Assembly (NCBI RefSeq): GCF_900302465.1
Contig: NZ_OMOR01000004.1
Coordinates: forward strand, 1 to 48,312
Reading direction: 5' to 3'
Length of the DNA stretch: 48,312 nucleotides
DNA from: Ascidiaceihabitans donghaensis
GTDB lineage: Bacteria; Pseudomonadota; Alphaproteobacteria; Rhodobacterales; Rhodobacteraceae
In this document: positions 17,397 to 25,574 of the stretch, piece by piece
Layout of the letters: every line of letters starts with the position of its first letter
Numbering within the stretch: position 1 is the first letter of the stretch
Translations under genes and position numbers: made by a program
Notes under the pieces: generated by a model
The model's input: only the letters and a program-made list of their open reading frames with translations
Told to the model about the DNA's origin: nothing
Databases searched by the model: none

Positions 17397-18773
17397 ATGA
17401 CACATATCTCAACCATCAATCCCGCGACCGAAACGATCATCGCCCAATACGATCTGATGGGCAAAGACACGGCCTTTGAAAAGATCGAAGCCGCCCACAC
17501 AGCTTTCAAAACATGGAAGCTGAAAAGCCACGCAGACCGTGCACCTTACCTGCGCGACATCGCGGCGGCATTGCGCGACAACTCTGCTGAATTGGCACAG
17601 CTCATGACCGACGAAACAGGCAAACTGTTGCGTGACGGTGCAACAGAAGTCGAACTTTGTGCACAGATTTTCGAATACACCGCCGAACATGGCCCGGATC
17701 ATCTGGCGGATGAAGAGCGCACGCACAGCGGCGGCGACAAGCGCGGGATCGTCACCTATGCGCCCATCGGTGTGATTTACAGCATCCAACCATGGAATTT
17801 CCCGATATACCAACCCGCCCGCGTGCTGGCCGCCAATCTGATGGCAGGCAACGCCGTCATCCTGAAACACGCCGAAATTTGCACCGGCAGTGGCCTGATG
17901 TTGCAAGACATCTGCCGCGAGGCGGGTCTGCCAGAAGGTCTGTTCGAGGTGGTGATCATTGACCACGACACCTCTGACGAGGTGATTGCCCATGACAAGA
18001 TCCGCGCGGTCACAATGACAGGCAGTGACGCCGCTGGACGCACCATCGGTGAGACGGCAACAAAACATTTGAAAAAGACAGTTCTCGAACTGGGATCAAA
18101 CGACGCCTATCTGGTGCTGGAAGATGCCGACGTCGAGTTGGCGGTGAAAACCTGCGTGCAGGGGCGGTTGTACAACAACGGACAAACCTGCGTGTCAGCG
18201 AAACGCTTTGTCGTCACGGATGCTGTGTATGATGCGTTTGTCACAGCCTTTGTTGACCAAATGAAGTCTATCAAGATGGGCGATCCAACCGAAGACGACA
18301 CGCAACTGGGACCTTTGTCCAGTCAGGACCAGTTCGACACAATCGAAAAGCAGGTAAAGGACAGCTTGAAAAACGGCGCAACCCTGTTGTGTGGCGGCAA
18401 TCCCGACGACCGCAAAGGCGCATACTATCCGGCGACGGTGCTGGGTGACTGCAAACCGGGTGCCCCTGCCTATGACGACGAAATATTCGGGCCTGTGGCA
18501 TCCATCATCAAAGCCAAAGACGATGAAGACGCTATGCGGATTGCCAATGACAGCCGCTATGGCTTGGGTGGGGGTATCTTCACAAAAGACGAAGACAAAG
18601 CGATCCGGCTGGCACGCGATCACTTCGACACAGGCATGGTGCGCATCAATTCATTTGGCGCCGCAGACCCGAACATGCCCTTTGGAGGCGTCAAAAATTC
18701 AGGCTTTGGCCGTGAACACGGCGGCTTTGGCATGATGGAATTTGTCAACGCAAAGGCAATCTATTTGCCCTGA
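17397..18773 (+). CDS. NAD(P)-dependent aldehyde dehydrogenase, succinate-semialdehyde type
   Basis: Aldehyde dehydrogenase of 458 aa that oxidises an aldehyde to the acid. The catalytic Cys is in NNGQTCVSAKRF (about residue 263), the general-base Glu in VLELGSNDAY (about 229), and the cofactor region is IYSIQPWNFPIYQPARV. Length and motifs resemble the shorter Sad/YneI-type succinate-semialdehyde dehydrogenases, but the aldehyde is not certain. The ATG at 17397 follows GAAGG. The Old Yellow Enzyme follows in the same direction after about 70 bases, so the two probably form an operon. Confidence 0.9.
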   Translation: MTHISTINPATETIIAQYDLMGKDTAFEKIEAAHTAFKTWKLKSHADRAPYLRDIAAALRDNSAELAQLMTDETGKLLRDGATEVELCAQIFEYTAEHGPDHLADEERTHSGGDKRGIVTYAPIGVIYSIQPWNFPIYQPARVLAANLMAGNAVILKHAEICTGSGLMLQDICREAGLPEGLFEVVIIDHDTSDEVIAHDKIRAVTMTGSDAAGRTIGETATKHLKKTVLELGSNDAYLVLEDADVELAVKTCVQGRLYNNGQTCVSAKRFVVTDAVYDAFVTAFVDQMKSIKMGDPTEDDTQLGPLSSQDQFDTIEKQVKDSLKNGATLLCGGNPDDRKGAYYPATVLGDCKPGAPAYDDEIFGPVASIIKAKDDEDAMRIANDSRYGLGGGIFTKDEDKAIRLARDHFDTGMVRINSFGAADPNMPFGGVKNSGFGREHGGFGMMEFVNAKAIYLP

Positions 18774-18842
18774 TCTTAACCGGCATCCTGCCCGGTCCCA
18801 CATTTCCAAAATCACCACGCATCCACGCAAGAAAGACGACAA

Positions 18843-19931
18843 ATGACCAATACATCACCGCTTTTCGATCCTATCCGCATGGGCGACCTGGACCTGCCCA
18901 ACCGTGTTCTTATGGCCCCTTTGACACGCAACCGCGCTCAGTCCGATGGCACGCCAAGCGCCATGGCACAAACCTACTATCGGCAACGCGCTTCTGCAGG
19001 ATTGATCTTCTCGGAAGCCACGCAAGTGTCCGACTTGGGCAAGGGGTATCTTGATACGCCCGGCATCTACACGGACACACATGTCGAGGGCTGGAAAAAG
19101 ATCACCGATGCGGTGCATGCAGGCGGGGGGCGCATTTTTTGCCAGCTTTGGCACGTGGGGCGCATCAGCCACGTGTCATTGCTGCCCGATGGCGCATCGC
19201 CCGTGTCTTCGTCAGATTTACAAGCCGACGCGCAGACCTTTACGGCCAACGGGTTCGAGCCGTGTTCAAAGCCCGAAGCGTTGACCATTGATGGCATCCA
19301 GAAAACCGTCGCCGATTACGTACACGCAGCGCAATGCGCCAAAAATGCGGGCTTTGACGGGATCGAAGTGCACGCGGCCAACGGCTACTTGCTGGATCAG
19401 TTTCTGCAAGACGGCGTAAACACACGCAGCGACACCTACGGCGGGTCACTGGAAAACCGCATGCGTTTGCTTGAGGACATTCTTGACGCTGTCAAAGACA
19501 TCTGGCCCGCAGGTCGCATCGGCGTGCGCTTGTCGCCGCTTGGACAAGCCGGTGACATTTCCGATAGCGATCCCGAAGCCTTATTCACCGCCGTTTACAA
19601 GATGCTGGACGCCCGGAAGCTGGCCTATCTGCATGTGGTCGAGGCATTTCCAGGCGGCGAAGACAATTCCGACGGAAAAGAACTGCTGGCACGGTTGCGC
19701 AGCCACTACAGCGGCTTTTTCATCGGGAATGGTGGATATGATGCGGAACGCGCGACACAAGCGATCGCGGACACGACCGCCCACGCCATCAGCTTTGGGC
19801 GTCCCTTCATCGCCAACCCCGATTTACCCAACCGCATGCGTTTGAACGCTGAAATGACAAAGCCGGACGGCGACACATTTTATGGCGGCGACGAAAAAGG
19901 GTATACGGATTACCCGTTTCTCGACGACTGA
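18843..19931 (+). CDS. Old Yellow Enzyme family NADH:flavin oxidoreductase (NemA-like)
   Basis: FMN enzyme of 362 aa that reduces activated C=C bonds or nitro groups. NRVLMAPLTRNRAQ, QLWHVGRISH, FDGIEVHAANGYLLDQFL (active-site loop, about residues 176-193), TRSDTYGGSLENR and SFGRPFIANPDLP are classical OYE signatures close to N-ethylmaleimide reductase. It follows the aldehyde dehydrogenase and ends at a strong bidirectional hairpin. In the catabolic island it could reduce an unsaturated intermediate; that is inference. Confidence 0.93.
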   Translation: MTNTSPLFDPIRMGDLDLPNRVLMAPLTRNRAQSDGTPSAMAQTYYRQRASAGLIFSEATQVSDLGKGYLDTPGIYTDTHVEGWKKITDAVHAGGGRIFCQLWHVGRISHVSLLPDGASPVSSSDLQADAQTFTANGFEPCSKPEALTIDGIQKTVADYVHAAQCAKNAGFDGIEVHAANGYLLDQFLQDGVNTRSDTYGGSLENRMRLLEDILDAVKDIWPAGRIGVRLSPLGQAGDISDSDPEALFTAVYKMLDARKLAYLHVVEAFPGGEDNSDGKELLARLRSHYSGFFIGNGGYDAERATQAIADTTAHAISFGRPFIANPDLPNRMRLNAEMTKPDGDTFYGGDEKGYTDYPFLDD

Positions 19932-19954
19932 CAATTCGCTCCGCAGCAAACATA

Positions 19955-19983
19955 ACGGCGCACAGAGGGTCCCTGTGCGCCGT
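19955..19983. terminator. Bidirectional hairpin between convergent OYE and secreted-protein genes
   Basis: ACGGCGCACAG (19955-19965) and CTGTGCGCCGT (19973-19983) form a perfect 11-base stem with a 7-base loop between convergent genes. The T-run is short (CTTT). It separates the catabolic island from the protease module. Confidence 0.75.
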
Positions 19984-20009
19984 CTTTACCTGTGCAGCCC
20001 GTGTGGCAA

Positions 20010-20714
20010 TCAGTTGGTTAGAATATAGTAGCTGTTGCGCACATTGCCTTGGTTGGCGACAGCAACCACAAAATACCCGTCCCAGCGTGGTGTGAATTCA
20101 CAATAAATCACGTCAGAATAGCTGCGATCAAGACACACAGTATTGCCGTTTTCGTCTGTCACCAGCAAATCCAGATCGCTATCGCCGTCACCTGCGATGC
20201 CTATTTCAGCATGGCGGCCGCCATAAAACGGAACTTTGAAAATATCGACTTTGCCACCCGGCAAACGCGATAAGGTTCTTGATGCGCCGCCGATGCGACC
20301 ACGTGCGCCTTCGGCCTCTGCGTCTTCAATCAATCCAACAACTGAAGGATCACCACCGGCGAACTCTTTGGCCGCAGCCAACATCGCCATGGCATCAGCA
20401 GGGGCATCGGACGCATCTGTGCCGCCCTCTGCGACAGCGCTCTCATTGTCTTTTGTTTCTTTGTCACGCTCAACATCCGTCATGTCGATGGACATCATAA
20501 TTTGCGCAGCAGCCAATGCTGCAACGGCGTTCTTGGTGGCTGTTGCATGGGAAAACAGGTCTTGGGCAAGCGCCGCTTTGGCAACAGGGCTGCTTTCGGT
20601 GGACGCACTGACCTCAGCACGGTTTTCGCCAGATTTATCTTCGGCCGAAACAGCCATCGGGGCCATCGTCAGGGCCGTTGCGCTCATAAGGGCAAACATC
20701 AAATTACGTGTCAT
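20010..20714 (-). CDS. Small secreted protein with C-terminal beta-sandwich (paralogue of 29101-29736)
   Basis: Exported protein of 234 aa. The signal peptide is MTRNLMFALMSATALTMAP with cleavage likely after VSA (residue 24). The middle is acidic and Ala-rich, low in complexity (about residues 25-120). The last 90 residues look like a pre-peptidase-C-type beta-sandwich: DLDLLVTDENGN, then two Cys ten residues apart and the final SYYILTN. The 29101 gene has the same order, the same Cys spacing and SLITN at its end, so the two are paralogues. The start follows AAAGGA. It is the last gene of the seven-gene protease operon and probably a regulator, chaperone or substrate of the neighbouring proteases. 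The function is not known. Confidence 0.8.
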   Translation of the reverse strand: MTRNLMFALMSATALTMAPMAVSAEDKSGENRAEVSASTESSPVAKAALAQDLFSHATATKNAVAALAAAQIMMSIDMTDVERDKETKDNESAVAEGGTDASDAPADAMAMLAAAKEFAGGDPSVVGLIEDAEAEGARGRIGGASRTLSRLPGGKVDIFKVPFYGGRHAEIGIAGDGDSDLDLLVTDENGNTVCLDRSYSDVIYCEFTPRWDGYFVVAVANQGNVRNSYYILTN

Positions 20715-20954
20715 CGTTGAATTCCTTTCACAGTGATACCTGCTTGGTACCAAAGAAACATGACCAGCCAAAGTCTTGAATTCCATACCTTTTTTATGAC
20801 AAATGCTGTTAGGAACCGATCTGTAGGTACAGTTTTCATCGATACGTGCACAGCCGTTCGAAAATCAACGGCGCAACAAATCTGCCAAAGCTAGGATCGG
20901 GAACCGGCCAAAAACCGATCCCCGAAACCCGTAATGATCCAACCGTCGATAAGA
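20715..20954 (-). promoter_or_regulatory. Region between trypsin-like gene and small secreted protein gene
   Basis: A 240-base gap with no gene. It holds an inverted repeat GGATCGG/CCGATCC (20894-20900, 20915-20921) soon after the protease stop, lacking a T-run. Further on, 20796-20810 contains ATGACA and AATGCTGT, related to a motif seen upstream of other module genes, 82 bases before the start at 20714. A separate promoter for the secreted protein is plausible. Confidence 0.4.
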
Positions 20955-22025
20955 TCAGTTGGATGCGATCATCTGTTCCAGCCACCCCAAGTAATTGGAC
21001 ACACGGGTGTAGGCTGCGAATTGAGCCGTCTCAAGGCATGACTTGGTTGAGGTGTTGGACAAACCCCAGCTGACAACGCCAGCCTGAATGAATTCGCCGT
21101 TTTTCAAAGGCACAACCAAAGGTCCCCCGCTGTCGCCTGAACACGATCCTTTGCCGCCCTCGAACGTACCGGAGCACAGCATGTTTTTGGTCATCGGGGC
21201 GCGCACGTGGCTGATCAATTCCTGCCAGACCGCTTCAGCCTCGGGCTGCTTCAACCCAAAGGCTGACGCGGCATAAGCGATCCCTTCGGACGCTGCTTTG
21301 GCACGCGAATCCAGCATGACTTCGTTACAGTTTTCACGGCTTAACATTTGGATTTCAGCCTGTCGCATTTCCGCGGTGCGTTGCGCACCTTCGATCAAAC
21401 CCCATCCCGTCACGACGGTGCGTACACCGGGCGTGTCCAACTGGTCGCCAAATTCCGCATCCGGCACTTGAATGGTTTTGAAAGGCACGGTTGGCGCGCG
21501 GGACAGTTTGATCAACGCAATGTCATTGTCGAAATCTTCACCAACGTAAGCCGGGTGGCGGATAATCTTTTCAACAGAAATGGCATCGCCCTGCCCCTCA
21601 GCCAGCAGGTTGGTGCCGACCAGCACGGAAATCGCTTGCGGGTTCAAATCACGATAGACCCCGTTCGCATCCGCCATGTGGATGCAATGTGCCGCTGTCA
21701 AAACCCAAGTGTCCAAGATCATTGATCCGCCACAAAACTGCGCATCTGGCGTCACCGGCTGACCTGCAATCAGCAAAGCAACCTGCCATGGCCATGCACC
21801 CTGGTCCGCGATTTCTCCACCGATGACGCGCCCTGCACTGTCGGCCTGTTCCGCTTCTTCGGCGCGTGTCGCTTTGGCGCCGCTTTCAGCAAAGGCAAAA
21901 GGCGATGCAGCGCCCGCGGGTTGCTCTGGCAAAGTGAGTGTTTGCGCCAGCAGCTTGGGGGCCGCAAAGGTCGCAACCGAAGCTGCCACAATGGCAAACG
22001 TCGCTGTTAAGGTTTTAAAGGTCAT
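20955..22025 (-). CDS. Secreted trypsin/chymotrypsin-fold serine protease zymogen (S1 family)
   Basis: Protein of 356 aa, exported by MTFKTLTATFAIVAASVATF with cleavage near residue 28. A propeptide of about 38 residues ends SAGR66, followed by VIGG, the classical activation junction of chymotrypsin-fold zymogens. Catalytic residues are His113 (LTAAHC), Asp168 (DNDIAL) and Ser299 (GDSGGP). The residue equivalent to trypsin Asp189 is Gly293, so trypsin-like Arg/Lys specificity is not expected. About 35 extra residues sit between Cys233 and Cys284. AAGGAG precedes the start. The gene follows a caspase-like protease whose predicted preference for Arg fits the activation site, suggesting a cascade (inference). 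Confidence 0.92.
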   Translation of the reverse strand: MTFKTLTATFAIVAASVATFAAPKLLAQTLTLPEQPAGAASPFAFAESGAKATRAEEAEQADSAGRVIGGEIADQGAWPWQVALLIAGQPVTPDAQFCGGSMILDTWVLTAAHCIHMADANGVYRDLNPQAISVLVGTNLLAEGQGDAISVEKIIRHPAYVGEDFDNDIALIKLSRAPTVPFKTIQVPDAEFGDQLDTPGVRTVVTGWGLIEGAQRTAEMRQAEIQMLSRENCNEVMLDSRAKAASEGIAYAASAFGLKQPEAEAVWQELISHVRAPMTKNMLCSGTFEGGKGSCSGDSGGPLVVPLKNGEFIQAGVVSWGLSNTSTKSCLETAQFAAYTRVSNYLGWLEQMIASN

Positions 22026-22058
22026 TCTTGGTGTCTCCTTGAGAATTTTGTTAAAAGT

Positions 22059-24062
22059 TTAGTGTTCTGGATCGGGTGTCAGCGTCAGATCCAACCGCGT
22101 CACGGCAAGCCCGCCGCCCCCTTTGGGCGCCAGTGAAAAACCCCGCGATGTGGCGGGATCCGTCAGATTGCCCAGAAATGCGGCCATCGGCGGTTCATTG
22201 GTTGCGCGCTTGGCAGCGCTGGTGCCCAAGGCGGCAAAGCGGGTGCGCGGGCTGCCAGGCGTGGCTGGCACCGACAACACTATGACGCTTTCGTAAATCG
22301 GGGTTGATCCATCGTTGCGCAATCCAAAGCGCAAGGTTTTCTGAGCACCGCTTTCCAGTCGGTTCGACAGGTTTTGTGGCGGCCACAGCATCGAAATAGC
22401 ACTTTCAGCATCGATATAAAGCACCGTCATATCCACCATTCCCGCGGTTGGGTTTTTCAGCGTCACTTGCAAAATGTCGCAATGACTGGCAGTGGCATTG
22501 CCCTTGGCATCAAGCCTTGGGCCGCTTGGGTTGGCGCAACGCCGCTGCGGACCTGTTTCGCCAACTTGCAACTTGAAAGCAGCGCTCGGTTTTGACGAAG
22601 GCAGGGAAAACCCGCCGATGCGGCTGCCTTGCCCCAGCTGCGCCAAAGCCCGTTCCAACCGAATACGGCCGGCCACTTGGGTCAAGCGCATGGCAAGAAC
22701 ATCCGCATCACCTGACCCCAGACGGGGTGAGGCACCAGCCCCCTGCCCGTCCAGCACCCCATCGCGGCCCACCAGCGCCAAACGGTCGCCCGTCCACACA
22801 ACGCGGTGTGTCGGATCAGCGCTGGTCACATCAAAGTCAACACGCGCGGTCAATGCCCCGATACCGCCGCGTATATGCGTTGTCGCATCTTGCGTGATGG
22901 AAACAGAAAAACTGGCGTCGACTGCGCGATTTGCAATCTGGGCGTAGGCGACTTTTACCGTCGGGAAAGGGTCCAGATAGCGCAGCACAGCATCGTTCGC
23001 GTTCACCTTTTCCACAACCGCTTGCCCGACGGGTTCGGAATCCAAAAGCCCTGCAAACAAATCAAGCGTACTGTTGGCAGTCACATCGTCCAAAAGCCCC
23101 GCCTTCAACGTCTGTCCGGCTACCGCAATCCGCGACACGCCGGGCGCATCGCCGCCAAAAACAGGCGTATCTGCCATGGGTCCTTCAACATCAGGTGTTT
23201 GCACCGCTTGGCCCGCTTTGCTTTGCATGCGTTGTGCGGCGGCCTGAACCAGTTGCGTATAGGTCAGATCGGGCACTTCGCGCATGAGCCCCGTCAAAGC
23301 CCGCGTAAAATCACCATGCCACTGACGTTCCGTGCCCACGGGGTATTCAAAAGCCCGCTGGTCGCTTTGCGCGGCATAAAGATACACAAAATCACCCTCA
23401 ACCTCGGGGGGTGCGGCCCCTTCGCCTTGCGCCACCTGATCAGGCACACCAAGCGCCGCAGGACTGATGTAGCGCGCCCGTGCAGCATCATCACCCAAAG
23501 CACGAAATCCGGTGCCCGAATGGCAGGCATCCAAAATTGCAACCAAGGCGACACCCTTGGCCGCAGCCGCACGGGCCACTTGCGCAAAGTCATCGTCCAG
23601 AATTGCGTTTTCGACATCTCCGGTGGCGCTGTTCCACCCCTTGGCATCACGCGGCAGAAAAATCTCGTCCAGCCCACCGCCTTCGTCGCCGTCCTTGTCA
23701 GGGGCCTGTGCGCCATGGCCTGAAAAGTAAAAAATCAAAGTGTCACCCTGCGCCGCCTGTTCGATCGAGGCATCCAAAGTCGCCAAGATCGTCGCGCGAT
23801 CAGGGACAGCGCGCACAACACCTACAGGCAGCACCGCATCGCTTTCGGACAGCACCGTGATATCTGGCGCCGCGATCCCGCGCATCATCAAGGTGCGCGC
23901 CATCAAACCCACGTCATTCTTAGGGCCTTCAAGATCGGCATCCAGATACAGATAGTCGCTGACGCCCACCAAAACTGCACGCATCTGTTGCGCAAACACT
24001 GGCTGAGCCGCGAAATGGGCCGCACAAAAAACAGCGGCAAACAGGAACTTGGTCTTTAACAT
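22059..24062 (-). CDS. Exported caspase-like (orthocaspase, C14) protease 1 with DUF4384-like C-terminus
   Basis: Protein of 667 aa with signal peptide MLKTKFLFAAVFCAAHFAAQ and cleavage after VFA. The caspase-fold domain (about residues 27-310) has the dyad His116 (YFSGHGAQ) and Cys180 (LDACHSG). The Asp two residues before the Cys is the acidic S1 residue of metacaspases, predicting cleavage after Arg or Lys, not Asp. The rest is spacer plus a DUF4384-like beta domain (TVLYIDAESAISMLWP, about 565-580). The second exported caspase at 29749 has the same layout. I start at 24062 to match the signal peptide; upstream Met codons at 24098 and 24086 are possible. It lies between the patatin and trypsin-like genes. 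Confidence 0.88.
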   Translation of the reverse strand: MLKTKFLFAAVFCAAHFAAQPVFAQQMRAVLVGVSDYLYLDADLEGPKNDVGLMARTLMMRGIAAPDITVLSESDAVLPVGVVRAVPDRATILATLDASIEQAAQGDTLIFYFSGHGAQAPDKDGDEGGGLDEIFLPRDAKGWNSATGDVENAILDDDFAQVARAAAAKGVALVAILDACHSGTGFRALGDDAARARYISPAALGVPDQVAQGEGAAPPEVEGDFVYLYAAQSDQRAFEYPVGTERQWHGDFTRALTGLMREVPDLTYTQLVQAAAQRMQSKAGQAVQTPDVEGPMADTPVFGGDAPGVSRIAVAGQTLKAGLLDDVTANSTLDLFAGLLDSEPVGQAVVEKVNANDAVLRYLDPFPTVKVAYAQIANRAVDASFSVSITQDATTHIRGGIGALTARVDFDVTSADPTHRVVWTGDRLALVGRDGVLDGQGAGASPRLGSGDADVLAMRLTQVAGRIRLERALAQLGQGSRIGGFSLPSSKPSAAFKLQVGETGPQRRCANPSGPRLDAKGNATASHCDILQVTLKNPTAGMVDMTVLYIDAESAISMLWPPQNLSNRLESGAQKTLRFGLRNDGSTPIYESVIVLSVPATPGSPRTRFAALGTSAAKRATNEPPMAAFLGNLTDPATSRGFSLAPKGGGGLAVTRLDLTLTPDPEH

Positions 24063-24128
24063 ATCTAGCAAGGTACGGCCCAACATTTTGCAGAGCAACG
24101 AAAGGTTAATTTATGACAGCATTATTCA
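24063..24128 (-). promoter_or_regulatory. Patatin/caspase intergenic gap with candidate operator
   Basis: This 66-base AT-rich gap contains, on the minus strand, AATGCTGTCAT (24123-24113), the same 11-mer found between the divergent promoters at 29013-29023. It could be an internal promoter or response-regulator site. Confidence 0.4.
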
Positions 24129-25574
24129 TCAATTGGACGGGGTGATACGCCGCGGCGTGATCCGACTGGCTGTGGTCGGCGTCTCGATCGCATCAATGGA
24201 CCGTAGAAACCCATTGAAATCGGAATTCAGGCGCGTGGCGTCGGTGCCAGCGGCAATGACCAAATCCACCTGATCCTCGGGCAAACGCAACCGTGTCGGC
24301 ACCTCGTCCAGCTTGGCACGGCGATCCGCGTCAAACACATCAAAGGCCACCTGCCCCACGAAAAGCTTCACATCTCGACAGTCCCATCCCGCCAAGGTCC
24401 CGCGCAAAGCCCGCACGCGAGACGCAGGCAACCCACATCGCCATTCGATCAAATCTTCGGCGTAATCATCCAACGTCAAACGCAAAACATCGTACCCAAC
24501 GCGGGTTGCGGCCCCCATAGATGAATTGGCAATGGCAAGACCCAACTGAATGCCCCCCGGTCCCTTCAACCGTTGGGTCCATTTGTAATCTTGTTGCGTG
24601 CCTGCGTTGGCGACCAAAAACAACATGCGGTTGACGCGCACTGCCTGTTCTTCGGACATCGGGCCAAAGGGCGTTTCGGACTTTGCCCGCGCCACAGACA
24701 TGCCTGTGGTGCCAAAGTTGTCTGTGATTGCGCCGTCCAGCAGCTTCACCAGCTTGACCTTTTCAGGGTCACGGTACGTTTCAAGCATTTGCCCATAGGC
24801 TTTTAACGCGCTTGTGCTTTCGGGGTTGAACCGTGCCGACGTCAACCAATCTGGTTCTGAATAGGCGCACCCTTCGTTGTGCACCTTCAATGTGATGGGC
24901 GTAAACACCAACGGAAACGCGGCAGAGGCTGCAACGGCTTCGCTTAGGGGCAATCCGGCCAAATCAGAGCACAGCGCATCAAAGGTTTCTTTGCTGAACA
25001 GGAAAGGCGTGTTGTTGGCAACATCGGACGCATTGATCCAAGTCGTGGCATGATCTGCGGCCCACAAATCCTTGAAGGTGGCATTGCCCAGAATGCTTTC
25101 GTCCAGAAAACGCGCAAATGTCTTGCGCGAATTGACACCGCCCGCCAGACCACGCGCCAGAACCAACGGGTTCCACGCCGCCGTTGCCATATATTTTTCG
25201 GCGTTCTTAACAAGATAGATGTCACGGTAAGCATCAACACCTTTCGGACCGTGCAGCCCGAAGTACGCCGCCGTAACAGAGCCCCCGGAAACGCCCGTGA
25301 CCAGCCGCACATGGCGCAGCAAACCGTCGGGATTGTCGTCGCTTTGCGTCGCGTGCTGCAACGCCTGCAACATACCGTGGGAAAACGCCGATGCGCGTGT
25401 CCCGCCACCCGAAAACGCCAACCCGATAAACACGTCATCACGGCCCAGAACTTCACCACCGAATGCGGGTTCTGCCGCTGTATCCTCTTGCAAAGCTGCT
25501 GGATTTATCGGCGCATTCCATGCTGCACAAGCCGCGAGGCAAAAGGCGCATAAAACAGTTAGAAACGCTTTCAT
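24129..25574 (-). CDS. Patatin-like phospholipase lipoprotein
   Basis: Lipid acyl hydrolase of 481 aa. MKAFLTVLCAFCLAAC has a lipobox with Cys16, and the next residues (Ala-Ala) do not signal inner-membrane retention, so an outer-membrane lipoprotein is likely. The catalytic parts are the oxyanion loop FSGGGTRASAF (about residues 55-65), Ser96 in GVSGGS, and the Asp in LLDGAITDNFG (about 285). All are intact. The ATG shares one base with the histidine-kinase stop (TAATG), so translation is coupled. In this company a membrane-degrading enzyme is a candidate effector of the protease module (inference). Confidence 0.9.
   Translation of the reverse strand: MKAFLTVLCAFCLAACAAWNAPINPAALQEDTAAEPAFGGEVLGRDDVFIGLAFSGGGTRASAFSHGMLQALQHATQSDDNPDGLLRHVRLVTGVSGGSVTAAYFGLHGPKGVDAYRDIYLVKNAEKYMATAAWNPLVLARGLAGGVNSRKTFARFLDESILGNATFKDLWAADHATTWINASDVANNTPFLFSKETFDALCSDLAGLPLSEAVAASAAFPLVFTPITLKVHNEGCAYSEPDWLTSARFNPESTSALKAYGQMLETYRDPEKVKLVKLLDGAITDNFGTTGMSVARAKSETPFGPMSEEQAVRVNRMLFLVANAGTQQDYKWTQRLKGPGGIQLGLAIANSSMGAATRVGYDVLRLTLDDYAEDLIEWRCGLPASRVRALRGTLAGWDCRDVKLFVGQVAFDVFDADRRAKLDEVPTRLRLPEDQVDLVIAAGTDATRLNSDFNGFLRSIDAIETPTTASRITPRRITPSN

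Noticed and set aside
22806-23723. A 305-codon plus-strand frame inside caspase 1
   Set aside because: Antisense to the caspase catalytic domain; rich in Arg, His and Cys with no domain.
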